Shown: positions 7,450-13,356 of the stretch, piece by piece
Position numbering within the stretch: the first letter of the stretch is position 1
Layout: the number at the start of each line of letters is the position of its first letter
Source: JBGCED01 sp045106055
Lineage (GTDB): Bacteria > Pseudomonadota > Alphaproteobacteria > CBDDJK01
Length of the DNA: 13,356 bases
Reading direction: 5' to 3'
Assembly: GCA_045106055.1 (NCBI GenBank)
Contig: JBGCED010000032.1
Location: forward strand, 1 to 13,356
The notes under the pieces: generated by a model
Told to the model about the DNA's origin: nothing
Seen by the model: only the letters and a program-made list of their open reading frames with translations
Database searches by the model: none
Made by a program: the position numbers and the translations under genes

Positions 7450-7875
7450 TCAATGATCATCTTCTTTAAATTGCGGTTTGCCGTCTTGAAGTGCGTAATA
7501 ATCGCCTTTATAATCGGTGTAAATATGGGCTTTGATGGCAATCCCAAGCGGGGAATCCATAGTGCCAGCTGTCACTGAAATTTTATCTGAATCGCAAGGC
7601 TTGAAAAAAAGCTGCCCGCCACAATATTTACAAAAGCCGCGCTTGGCAATGGCAGTTGATTCATACCATTGTAAGCCTTGCTGATCAATAAGTTCAAAAT
7701 TTTCGGGGGCAACATCAATCGAGGCAAAATAATGCCCTGTTGTTTTGCGGCAAATGATGCAATGACAGGCAACAGCATCATTTAAAGGGGCTTTAACCTT
7801 ATAGCGCACTTTGCCGCAAGCACAGCTGCCTGAATGGATTTGTCCTGAATCGATTTGTGTGATGTCTTTTGACAT
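7450..7875 (-). CDS. GFA / CENP-V-fold zinc-binding protein
   Basis: A 141-residue small zinc protein of the GFA family, named for glutathione-dependent formaldehyde-activating enzyme; most members have no proven reaction. All seven cysteines of the fold are visible: GSCACGKVRY (C18, C20), CHCIICRKTTG (C37, C39, C42) and FCKYCGG (C82, C85). The aromatic ISVTAGTMDSP strand follows. The start ATG (7873-7875) has a good AAGGA ribosome site nine bases upstream, and a separate promoter candidate lies at 7913-7941, so it is probably transcribed alone. It ends 143 b before the rpmE start and diverges from bolA. Formaldehyde or glutathione activity should not be inferred from the family name; a generic zinc-binding detoxification role is a guess. 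Confidence 0.9.
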   Translation of the reverse strand: MSKDITQIDSGQIHSGSCACGKVRYKVKAPLNDAVACHCIICRKTTGHYFASIDVAPENFELIDQQGLQWYESTAIAKRGFCKYCGGQLFFKPCDSDKISVTAGTMDSPLGIAIKAHIYTDYKGDYYALQDGKPQFKEDDH

Positions 7876-7912
7876 GATGATGATTCCTTATTATCGCCTG
7901 TTTAAGGATCAA

Positions 7913-7941
7913 AGCCTATGGGGATATTGCTGCCCTGTCAA
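7913..7941 (-). promoter_or_regulatory. Candidate promoter for the GFA-family gene
   Basis: The minus strand has a perfect -35 box TTGACA (7936-7941), a 17-b spacer and TAGGCT (7913-7918) as a weaker -10. It lies about 40 b upstream of the GFA start codon. Confidence 0.45.
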
Positions 7942-7985
7942 TATGATAAAAGGGTAAGAAGATTGAGCAAGATTGAAATTGTGTG

Positions 7986-8015
7986 TTGAAAAAAATGATG
8001 AACTCTGATTATATC
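7986..8015 (+). promoter_or_regulatory. Candidate promoter for bolA
   Basis: TTGAAA (7986-7991) and TATATC (8010-8015) are separated by 18 b (17 b if read as TTATAT). The pair sits about 38 b before the bolA start and faces away from the GFA promoter, so the 177-b gap carries two divergent promoters. Confidence 0.4.
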
Positions 8016-8052
8016 GTAAACATTCTATAAATTCAGGAGCCCGTTATCCATA

Positions 8053-8283
8053 ATGCCTATGCAAATGCACGAAATTGAAGCATTTATCAAACAAGCCCTG
8101 CCAGATGCAGATGTTGAAATTAATGATTTGCGCGGCGATGGCGATCATTATTCTGTATTTGTGAAATCCAGCGCATTTACAGGCAAAACCCGTGTTCAGC
8201 AGCATAAAATGGTTTATGATGCGCTGCAAGGACGGATGGGGGGTGTGCTGCATGCCATGGCGCTTCAAACGCTGATTAAATAA
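8053..8283 (+). CDS. bolA: BolA/IbaG-family protein
   Basis: A 76-residue BolA-family protein. These small class II KH-like proteins pair with monothiol glutaredoxins to bind [2Fe-2S] clusters and take part in iron regulation and cluster trafficking. The family core is LRGDGDHYSVFV (26-37) and GKTRVQQHKMVYDALQGRMGG (44-64), with H32 and H67 as candidate cluster ligands; there is no cysteine, so it is the BolA-H type. The usual partner gene, a Grx4-type glutaredoxin that often follows bolA in alphaproteobacteria, is not here; accB follows after 81 b. AGGAG (8035-8039) precedes the ATG by 13 b, a little far, so ATG at 8059 is possible. The last 24 bases of the gene form the first unit of a three-copy tandem repeat. 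Confidence 0.93.
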   Translation: MPMQMHEIEAFIKQALPDADVEINDLRGDGDHYSVFVKSSAFTGKTRVQQHKMVYDALQGRMGGVLHAMALQTLIK

Positions 8284-8337
8284 ATGCGTTGCAGACGCTA
8301 GCCAAATAAATGCGTTGCAAACGCTGGTTAAATTATA
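8260..8337 (+). repeat. Three tandem 26-b copies of the bolA 3' end
   Basis: Units span 8260-8285, 8286-8311 and 8312-8337. Unit 1 is the end of bolA with its TAA; its core CAAACGCTGATTAAATAAAT is matched by CAGACGCTAGCCAAATAAAT in unit 2 and CAAACGCTGGTTAAATTATA in unit 3. The shared frame is GCGyTkCArACGCTrryyAAAT. The copies downstream of the stop are non-coding and fill most of the bolA-accB gap. They look like a diverged local duplication. Confidence 0.8.
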
Positions 8338-8364
8338 ACCCTTAATTAAAAGAGATAAATCATT

Positions 8365-8877
8365 ATGAGCGATAAAAAACCATCTTCAAACGAACAGAAT
8401 CAAGCGGCAAATCACCTTCCAGACCTTGATTATGTGCGTGCGCTATCGGCGATTATGGATCAAAATGGCATCACTGAATTTGAATGGGAAAATGAAAGCG
8501 CATTGTTGCGGTTAAGCACCGTTCAAGGTCAAGTGCAGATGATGCAAGCTGCACCGCAAATGGCAGCTTTGCCAACAGGGGAAGCAAGACCAGCTGCGGC
8601 AAATAATGCCGCGCCAGAGGGTGGGGGCGATGCCTCAGCCCCCTCCAACGCAACGCCGTCGCCGATGGTGGGAACGGTTTATCTTTCCCCGCAGCCAGGC
8701 AGCCCAAATTTTTCCGACATTGGCAAAGAAGTCAAGCAAGGTGATACGGTGATGATCATTGAAGCAATGAAGGTGATGAATCAAATTTCTGCGCCCAATG
8801 CTGGCATTTTAAAGGCGATTTTGGTTCAAGATGGCGAGCCTGTGGAATATGGTCAGCCTTTATTTGTCATTGAATAA
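8365..8877 (+). CDS. accB: Biotin carboxyl carrier protein of acetyl-CoA carboxylase
   Basis: AccB carries biotin, which AccC carboxylates and the AccAD transferase uses to make malonyl-CoA, the first committed step of fatty-acid synthesis. The 170-residue product has the usual three parts. An N-terminal segment (1-62) contains LDYVRALSAIMDQNGITEFE. A flexible Ala/Pro-rich linker runs from about 66 to 97. A biotinyl domain runs from SPMVGTVYLSPQPG to the end, with the biotin-acceptor motif EAMKVMN (K136) and the thumb region of the acetyl-CoA carboxylase type. The start ATG has an AGAGA site nine bases upstream. accC begins 34 b downstream. The stop context GAATAAG recurs 19 b later at 8891, a minor echo of the repeats seen after bolA. 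Confidence 0.97.
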   Translation: MSDKKPSSNEQNQAANHLPDLDYVRALSAIMDQNGITEFEWENESALLRLSTVQGQVQMMQAAPQMAALPTGEARPAAANNAAPEGGGDASAPSNATPSPMVGTVYLSPQPGSPNFSDIGKEVKQGDTVMIIEAMKVMNQISAPNAGILKAILVQDGEPVEYGQPLFVIE

Positions 8878-8911
8878 GATAACGCTGCTAGAATAAGGGA
8901 TCATTAAGTGT

Positions 8912-10252
8912 ATGTTTGAAAAAATACTGATTGCCAATCGCGGCGAAATTGCGCTTCGAATCCATCGCGCTTGCCAAGAAATGGGCATCAAAACGGTTGC
9001 CATTCACTCAACCGCAGACCATGATGCAATGCATGTGCGCCTTGCAGATGAAGCGGTGTGTATCGGGCCGCCAGCTTCCAAAGATTCATATTTAAATATG
9101 CGCGCTATTTTATCGGCTGCTTTGCTTACCCGTGCGGATGCAGTGCATCCTGGGGTTGGGTTTCTGTCTGAAAATGCGCGCTTTGCCGAAATGGTTGAAG
9201 AGCATGGCATTGCCTTTATTGGTCCCACCCCTGAACATATGCGGGTTATGGGCGACAAGATCGCAGCAAAGCAAGCTGCGGTTGATCTGGGCATTCCCGT
9301 TGTGCCAGGCAGTACAGGGCAGGTGCAAGATTTTGATGCTGCGCGCGCAGTTGGCGATGAAATTGGCTATCCATTAATCATCAAAGCGGCGGCGGGCGGC
9401 GGCGGGCGCGGGATGAAGGTTGCAAATAGCGCAGAAGAATTACATGAAGCCTTTGATCTATGCCAAGCAGAAGCACGGGCAGCCTTTGGCGATGATGCGG
9501 TTTATATGGAGCGTTATTTAACCAAGCCCCGCCATATTGAAATTCAAATTTTGGGGGACGGGCTTGGAAATTGCGTGCATTTGGGGGAACGCGATTGCTC
9601 ATTACAGCGCCGCCATCAAAAAGTGGTGGAGGAAACCCCGTCGCCTGGCCTTAATGAGGATTTGCGCCGCCAAATTTGCGAATCATCTGCAAATGCGATG
9701 GCAAAAATGAAATATCGCGGTTTGGGAACGATTGAATATCTATATGAAGATGGTATTTTTGCCTTTATTGAGATGAATACCCGCTTGCAAGTGGAACATC
9801 CCATCACCGAAATGGTCACCAATATTGATCTGGTGCGCGAGCAAATTAAAATCGCCAATGGCGAAAAATTGGGTTTCACGCAAGCCGATATTTCGTTTGC
9901 TGGGCATTCTATTGAATGCCGAATCACGGCTGAAAATCCTGTGAATTTCATGCCCACCCCTGGTAAGATTAAGGATTATTATGCCCCTGGCGGGCTGGGG
10001 GTCAGGGTGGATTCGCAGCTTTATGGCGGTTATAAGGTTCCCCCTTATTATGACAGCCTAATCGCAAAATTGGTGGTTACAGGAAAAACCCGCAATGAAT
10101 GCTTGATGCGGCTGCAACGCGCTTTAAAAGAATATGTGATTGCGGGAATTGATACAACTTTGCCGCTACATCGTGATATTATTGAACAAAAAGACTTTAT
10201 TGATGGTGCTTATGATATCCATTGGCTGGAAAAATGGATGGCATCGCGCTAA
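8912..10252 (+). CDS. accC: Biotin carboxylase subunit of acetyl-CoA carboxylase
   Basis: AccC uses ATP and bicarbonate to carboxylate biotin on AccB. Its 446 residues match the family's usual length. Domains in order: N-terminal PreATP-grasp fold (FEKILIANRGEIALRIHRA), ATP-grasp region with glycine-rich lid KAAAGGGGRGMKV (K158 onward), GERDCSLQRRHQKVVEE, and the metal/bicarbonate site EMNTRLQVEHPITE (E287, N289, R291). The C-terminal biotin-carboxylase domain contains GHSIECRITAENP and YDSLIAKLV. All key residues recognisable in E. coli AccC are present, shifted by about one position. AGGGA at 8896-8900 lies 11 b before the ATG. The gene is in operon with accB, and its end overlaps the proposed start of aat. 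Confidence 0.98.
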   Translation: MFEKILIANRGEIALRIHRACQEMGIKTVAIHSTADHDAMHVRLADEAVCIGPPASKDSYLNMRAILSAALLTRADAVHPGVGFLSENARFAEMVEEHGIAFIGPTPEHMRVMGDKIAAKQAAVDLGIPVVPGSTGQVQDFDAARAVGDEIGYPLIIKAAAGGGGRGMKVANSAEELHEAFDLCQAEARAAFGDDAVYMERYLTKPRHIEIQILGDGLGNCVHLGERDCSLQRRHQKVVEETPSPGLNEDLRRQICESSANAMAKMKYRGLGTIEYLYEDGIFAFIEMNTRLQVEHPITEMVTNIDLVREQIKIANGEKLGFTQADISFAGHSIECRITAENPVNFMPTPGKIKDYYAPGGLGVRVDSQLYGGYKVPPYYDSLIAKLVVTGKTRNECLMRLQRALKEYVIAGIDTTLPLHRDIIEQKDFIDGAYDIHWLEKWMASR

Positions 10253-10899
10253 GTCATGTTGAAGATGTCACTTATGAAGTGATGCTGGGCGGTTATGCCC
10301 AAGGCATTTTTCCAATGGCGGAAGCACGCGATTCCCAAGAATTAATTTGGATGCGTCCTGCTGCGCGCGGAATTATCCCGCTTGAACCCACAAAAACAGG
10401 GCGCAGCTTGCGTAAAATTGCACGCAAATGCGGCTATCAGCTTTCAATCGACCATGATTTTGAAGCGATTATCGCCTTATGTGCCGCACCTGCGTTAAAC
10501 CGCGAAGAAAGCTGGATCAATCTTGCGTTGGAGCAGCTTTATTTGGATTTATTCAAACGCGGTCACGCCCATTCGGTGGAAATTTGGCAAGATCAAATCT
10601 TGGTTGGCGGGCTGTTTGGGGTAACGCTTGGCGGGGCATTTTTTGGCGAAAGCATGGTCAGCCGCGCGGATAATGCCAGCAAAATCGCGCTTGGTTTTTT
10701 AATTGATCGATTGCATCAGCATCATTTTAAATTGCTGGATACACAATACATCACCCCGCATTTAAGAACATGCGGCGGGGTTGAAATAAAACGCCATGAT
10801 TATGAGCAGCAGTTAAAACAGGCATTAAAAACCGTGCCGCAAGCAAATTGCTTTAAAATGGCACTAACCGCCGTTTCCGATTTAACATGCTGGGATTAA
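10234..10899 (+). CDS. aat: Leucyl/phenylalanyl-tRNA--protein transferase
   Basis: Aat transfers Leu or Phe from aminoacyl-tRNA to the N-terminal Arg or Lys of proteins, tagging them for ClpS-ClpAP degradation (bacterial N-end rule). The 222-residue protein shows the family blocks LGGYAQGIFPMAE, LIWMRPAARGIIPL, GGLFGVTLGGAFFGESMVS (E139) and LLDTQYITPHLRTCGG (D169, Q171). E139, D169 and Q171 keep the spacing of the catalytic E156, D186 and Q188 of E. coli Aat. I prefer the ATG at 10234, giving a 19-b overlap with accC; a TTG at 10222 would add four residues. The overlap, and the recurrent accB-accC-aat order in alphaproteobacteria, imply one transcript. No DUF2155 gene follows, unlike in many relatives. 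Confidence 0.95.
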   Translation: MDGIALSHVEDVTYEVMLGGYAQGIFPMAEARDSQELIWMRPAARGIIPLEPTKTGRSLRKIARKCGYQLSIDHDFEAIIALCAAPALNREESWINLALEQLYLDLFKRGHAHSVEIWQDQILVGGLFGVTLGGAFFGESMVSRADNASKIALGFLIDRLHQHHFKLLDTQYITPHLRTCGGVEIKRHDYEQQLKQALKTVPQANCFKMALTAVSDLTCWD

Positions 10900-10910
10900 C
10901 CCGCTATAAA
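10882..10910 (+). promoter_or_regulatory. Candidate promoter for the acetyl-CoA acetyltransferase gene
   Basis: TTAACA (10882-10887), a 17-b spacer and TATAAA (10905-10910) give five of six matches in each box. The -35 lies in the last codons of aat. It would allow the thiolase to be expressed independently of accBC-aat. Confidence 0.45.
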
Positions 10911-10946
10911 ATCTTGCGCTGCTGGGGGGATAATGTTATTTAAGAG

Positions 10947-10964
10947 ATGATTTAATCATTTTTT
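10947..10964 (+). terminator. Weak AT-rich hairpin with T tract between aat and the thiolase
   Basis: ATGATTTAATCAT (10947-10959) is a near-perfect palindrome ending in a run of six T (10959-10964). The stem is short and AT-rich, so termination would be weak; it lies downstream of the candidate thiolase promoter and would also act as an attenuator there. Speculative. Confidence 0.25.
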
Positions 10965-10986
10965 AATGCTTTAGGAGATTTTAACC

Positions 10987-12174
10987 ATGACCAATTCATC
11001 AAATGATGTCGTTATTGCCAGCGCAGCGCGCACCCCTGTTGGGGCATTTAATGGTGCTTTATCATCACTTGCCGCCGATGAGCTTGGCGCGGTTGCGATC
11101 AAAGCCGTATTGGCGCGCGCAGGCGTTGCCGCGAATGAGGTTGATGAAGCAATCATGGGGCAGATTTTAATTGCAGGCACAGGGCAGAACCCAGCACGCC
11201 AAGCCGCGATGAAAGCAGGAATGCCGCAAGAGGCAACAGCTTGGCAGATGAATCAATTATGCGGTTCTGGCTTGCGTGCGGTTGCACTTGGCATGCAAGC
11301 GATTGCCAATGGCGATGCGGATATTATCGTTGCGGGCGGGCAGGAAAGCATGTCGCTTGCCCCCCATTGCGCGCATTTAAGAAATGGTACAAAAATGGGC
11401 GATCTTAAATTTGTGGATACCATGCTAAAAGATGGCTTAACCTGCGCGTTTAATGGCTATCATATGGGCAATACCGCTGAAAATATTGCTAAAAAATGGC
11501 AATTTACCCGCGAAGCGCAAGATCAATTTGCGTGCGCATCCCAAAATAAAGCGGAAGCTGCACAAAAGGCTGGGAAATTTAAGGATGAAATCGCACCTGT
11601 TACCATTAAAACCCGCAAAGGGGAAACCGTGGTAAGCGATGATGAATATCCCAAACATGGCACAACCATGGAAAGCCTTGGCAAATTGCGCGCGGCGTTT
11701 GACCGCGAGGGAACGGTAACTGCGGGCAACGCATCAGGGATTAATGATGGCGGTTCAGCAACCTTGCTGATGAGCGCGGATAACGCAAAAGCGCGGGGCA
11801 TTACACCGCTTGCACGGATTGTATCATGGGCAACGGCGGGGGTTGACCCTGCCATTATGGGAACAGGCCCCATTCCATCATCCAGAAAAGCGTTGGAAAA
11901 AGCGGGATGGAAACCAGAAGATTTGGATTTGATTGAAGCAAATGAAGCCTTTGCAGCGCAAGCCATGTCGGTTAACCATGATATGGGCTGGAATCCTGAT
12001 CTGGTGAATGTCAATGGCGGGGCGATTGCGCTTGGGCATCCTGTTGGCGCAAGCGGTAACCGCGTTTTGGTAACTTTGCTGCATGAAATGCAAAGAAGGG
12101 ATGCGAAAAAAGGGCTTGCAACCTTATGTATTGGCGGCGGCATGGGCATTGCCCTTTGCGTGGAGCGGGACTAA
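10987..12174 (+). CDS. phaA: Acetyl-CoA C-acetyltransferase (biosynthetic-type thiolase)
   Basis: This thiolase joins two acetyl-CoA to acetoacetyl-CoA, feeding polyhydroxybutyrate or ketone metabolism, or runs in reverse. The 395 residues carry the complete catalytic set: acyl-accepting C92 in NQLCGSGLRAV, NEAFAAQAM, H351 in GGAIALGHPVGASG, and C381 in CIGGGMG. Each is three positions after the Zoogloea PhaA residues C89, H348 and C378. A strong AGGAG site (10973-10977) stands nine bases before the ATG. No phaB or phaC gene accompanies it, so the symbol reflects sequence type rather than proven PHB synthesis; atoB would serve equally. The gap before it (87 b) has its own promoter candidate. 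Its stop-codon region is echoed in repeats immediately downstream. Confidence 0.95.
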   Translation: MTNSSNDVVIASAARTPVGAFNGALSSLAADELGAVAIKAVLARAGVAANEVDEAIMGQILIAGTGQNPARQAAMKAGMPQEATAWQMNQLCGSGLRAVALGMQAIANGDADIIVAGGQESMSLAPHCAHLRNGTKMGDLKFVDTMLKDGLTCAFNGYHMGNTAENIAKKWQFTREAQDQFACASQNKAEAAQKAGKFKDEIAPVTIKTRKGETVVSDDEYPKHGTTMESLGKLRAAFDREGTVTAGNASGINDGGSATLLMSADNAKARGITPLARIVSWATAGVDPAIMGTGPIPSSRKALEKAGWKPEDLDLIEANEAFAAQAMSVNHDMGWNPDLVNVNGGAIALGHPVGASGNRVLVTLLHEMQRRDAKKGLATLCIGGGMGIALCVERD

Positions 12175-12250
12175 AAAAAGCGCGCACACGCGGGACTAAA
12201 AAAAAGCGTGTGGAGCTGGACTAAAAAAGGCGCGCACACGCGGGATTAAA
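12158..12250 (+). repeat. Tandem copies of the thiolase 3' end, forming alternative hairpins
   Basis: Four units follow each other: 12158-12179 (the gene end, GCGTGGAGCGGGACTAA then A tract), 12180-12205, 12206-12228 and 12230-12250. Each ends in GGAyTAAA. Units 1 and 3 resemble each other, and units 2 and 4 share GCGCGCACACGCGGGA at 20 of 21 positions over their length, so the array is a duplicated dimer of about 48-50 b. CACACGC at 12185-12191 and at 12235-12241 can each pair with GCGTGTG at 12206-12212, giving mutually exclusive stems with loops of 14 and 22 b. Confidence 0.8.
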
Positions 12251-12285
12251 CCGAAATACACGCTAGATTGCCTAGTCAAAATCAA

Positions 12286-12304
12286 TCGCTTTCATCGAAA
12301 GCGA
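12286..12304 (+). promoter_or_regulatory. Perfect short hairpin in the asd leader
   Basis: TCGCTTTC (12286-12293) and GAAAGCGA (12297-12304) form a perfect 8-b stem with a 3-b loop, 26 b before the asd start. No T tract follows on the plus strand, so it is not a standard terminator. It could be a 3'-end stabiliser for the thiolase mRNA, an asd leader element or a protein site. Confidence 0.5.
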
Positions 12305-12330
12305 ACATTAAAATAGTGGAGTTTTTTTAA

Positions 12331-13356
12331 ATGGGTTATAAAATTGCCGTTGTTGGTGCAACGGGTAATGTTGGGCGCGAAATGCTTAATATTCTGGATG
12401 AGCGCAGGTTTCCAGCGGATGAGGTGGTTGCGCTAGCATCATCAAGTTCAATTGGACGCGAGGTTGCCTTTGGGGATCGTAATTTAAAGGTGCAAGCACT
12501 TGAACATTATGATTTTACAGGCATAGATTTTGTGTTTTCATCGGCAGGCGCAAAAATCAGCGAAGGCTTTGCCCCGCGTGCGGGCGCGCAAGGCGCAATT
12601 GTCATTGATAATACATCCCATTTCAGAATGGATGAGGCTGTGCCGCTGGTCGTGCCAGAAGTAAATGCCCATGTGTTAAAGCCTTATTTTGCACAAAATG
12701 AGCGCAAAAACATCATTGCCAATCCAAATTGTTCAACCATTCAAATGGTGCTTGCCTTAAAACCCTTGCATGAATTGGCGGGGATTGAGCGAGTGGTGGT
12801 TGCAACCTATCAATCGGTAAGCGGTTCAGGGCGCGCGGGCATGGATGAATTATTCAATCAAACGCGCGCGGTCTATGTCAATGATCCGTTGGTGCGCGAA
12901 AAATTCACCAAGGAAATCGCCTTTAATGTCATTCCCCATATTGATAGTTTTATGGAAGATGGCAGCACTAAAGAAGAATGGAAAATGAAGGTTGAAACCC
13001 AAAAAATTCTTGATCCTGCGATTAAATTAATCGCAACTTGTGTGCGCGTGCCAGTGTTTGTCGGTCATAGCGAGGCAATTACGATTGAATGCAAGCGCCC
13101 AATCAGTGTGGAAGCTGCGCAAAAGGCGCTTAAATCCACCGCTGGTATTGTGGTGGTTGATCTGCGCGCAGATGAAGGCTATGTGACCCCAAAAGAATGT
13201 GCGGGCGAAGATGCCACCTATATCAGCCGCATTCGCGCCGATGATACGGTTGAAAATGGGCTTGCTTTTTGGGTCGTCAGCGATAATTTACGCAAGGGCG
13301 CGGCCTTGAATGCGGTTCAAATTGGCGAAAGCATCATCAAGCAAGGCTTGCGTTAA
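12331..13356 (+). CDS. asd: Aspartate-semialdehyde dehydrogenase
   Basis: Asd reduces aspartyl-4-phosphate to aspartate semialdehyde with NADPH, the branch point to lysine, diaminopimelate, threonine and methionine. The 341-residue product is complete and its TAA is the last codon of the window. It shows the nucleotide-binding GATGNVG (9-15), the phosphate-site region SSAGAK and NTSHFRM, catalytic C134 in NPNCST, Q161 in YQSVSGSG and H246 in VFVGHSEA. This is the bacterial class with these insertions, of normal length. GGAG at 12318-12321 lies nine bases before the ATG. A 156-b gap with repeats and a hairpin separates it from the thiolase; I could not find a clear promoter there, so read-through from upstream is possible. 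Confidence 0.97.
   Translation: MGYKIAVVGATGNVGREMLNILDERRFPADEVVALASSSSIGREVAFGDRNLKVQALEHYDFTGIDFVFSSAGAKISEGFAPRAGAQGAIVIDNTSHFRMDEAVPLVVPEVNAHVLKPYFAQNERKNIIANPNCSTIQMVLALKPLHELAGIERVVVATYQSVSGSGRAGMDELFNQTRAVYVNDPLVREKFTKEIAFNVIPHIDSFMEDGSTKEEWKMKVETQKILDPAIKLIATCVRVPVFVGHSEAITIECKRPISVEAAQKALKSTAGIVVVDLRADEGYVTPKECAGEDATYISRIRADDTVENGLAFWVVSDNLRKGAALNAVQIGESIIKQGLR

Noticed and set aside
8260..8337. CRISPR array
   Set aside because: The units are contiguous with no spacers, diverged, and begin inside a gene.
9616..9957. Minus-strand open frame inside accC
   Set aside because: It is antisense to the strongly conserved ATP-grasp region of accC.
11523..12149. Minus-strand open frame of 208 codons
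   Set aside because: It runs antisense through the thiolase gene, whose plus-strand catalytic residues are all intact; long antisense frames are common opposite genes of this codon use.
12175..12330. Riboswitch (lysine or SAM type) upstream of asd
   Set aside because: The gap is explained by tandem repeats and one simple hairpin; I see no junction layout resembling a known riboswitch class.

Overview
The window looks like a stretch of ordinary chromosome from an alphaproteobacterium of moderate GC content (mid-40s percent judged by eye, not counted). The indicators are an alphaproteobacterial-type UbiG, a TimA/Tim44-like protein followed directly by the murein transglycosylase MltA, a zinc-free L31 of the alphaproteobacterial kind, a BolA of the GDGDHY type, and the accB-accC-aat order. 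I cannot place it to genus. I see no tRNA, rRNA, CRISPR array, phage gene or insertion sequence. No gene-free stretch exceeds 300 bases; the longest (177 b, between the GFA protein and bolA) holds two back-to-back promoters.

Left block, all on the minus strand, read from about 7.9 kb down to 1: a GFA/CENP-V-fold zinc protein with its own promoter; rpmE (L31); moaB (molybdenum cofactor); a YadG-like ABC-2 export ATPase; a Tim44-like protein; mltA; an orphan ParA-type ATPase; an SLC13-type carrier with two TrkA-C domains; and ubiG, cut by the left edge. Spacings from rpmE to ubiG are short: 33 b, 9 b, 79 b, a 14-b overlap, 83 b, a 4-b ATGA overlap and 28 b. This suggests one or a few overlapping transcription units. 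An AT-only palindrome just before parA may mark an internal promoter.

Right block, all on the plus strand, from 8.05 kb to the right edge: bolA, accB, accC, aat, an acetyl-CoA acetyltransferase and asd. AccB and AccC are the biotin carrier and biotin carboxylase of acetyl-CoA carboxylase, which opens fatty-acid synthesis. The thiolase condenses the same acetyl-CoA pool toward acetoacetyl-CoA. Asd begins the lysine/threonine/methionine branch. Aat belongs to N-end-rule protein turnover and overlaps the end of accC. The thiolase and asd probably have separate transcription signals.

The least ordinary feature is not a protein. Several gene ends and leaders carry short degenerate tandem duplications. 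The last bases of bolA, including its stop codon, are repeated twice more downstream. The end of the thiolase gene with its stop context is followed by further copies that also create two mutually exclusive hairpins upstream of asd. The rpmE leader has three 14-b units, and the SLC13 gene has an in-frame 15-b repeat. I did not find a convincing new multi-gene system. The ParA/carrier overlap and the orphan ABC ATPase are the only gene-context oddities worth following.
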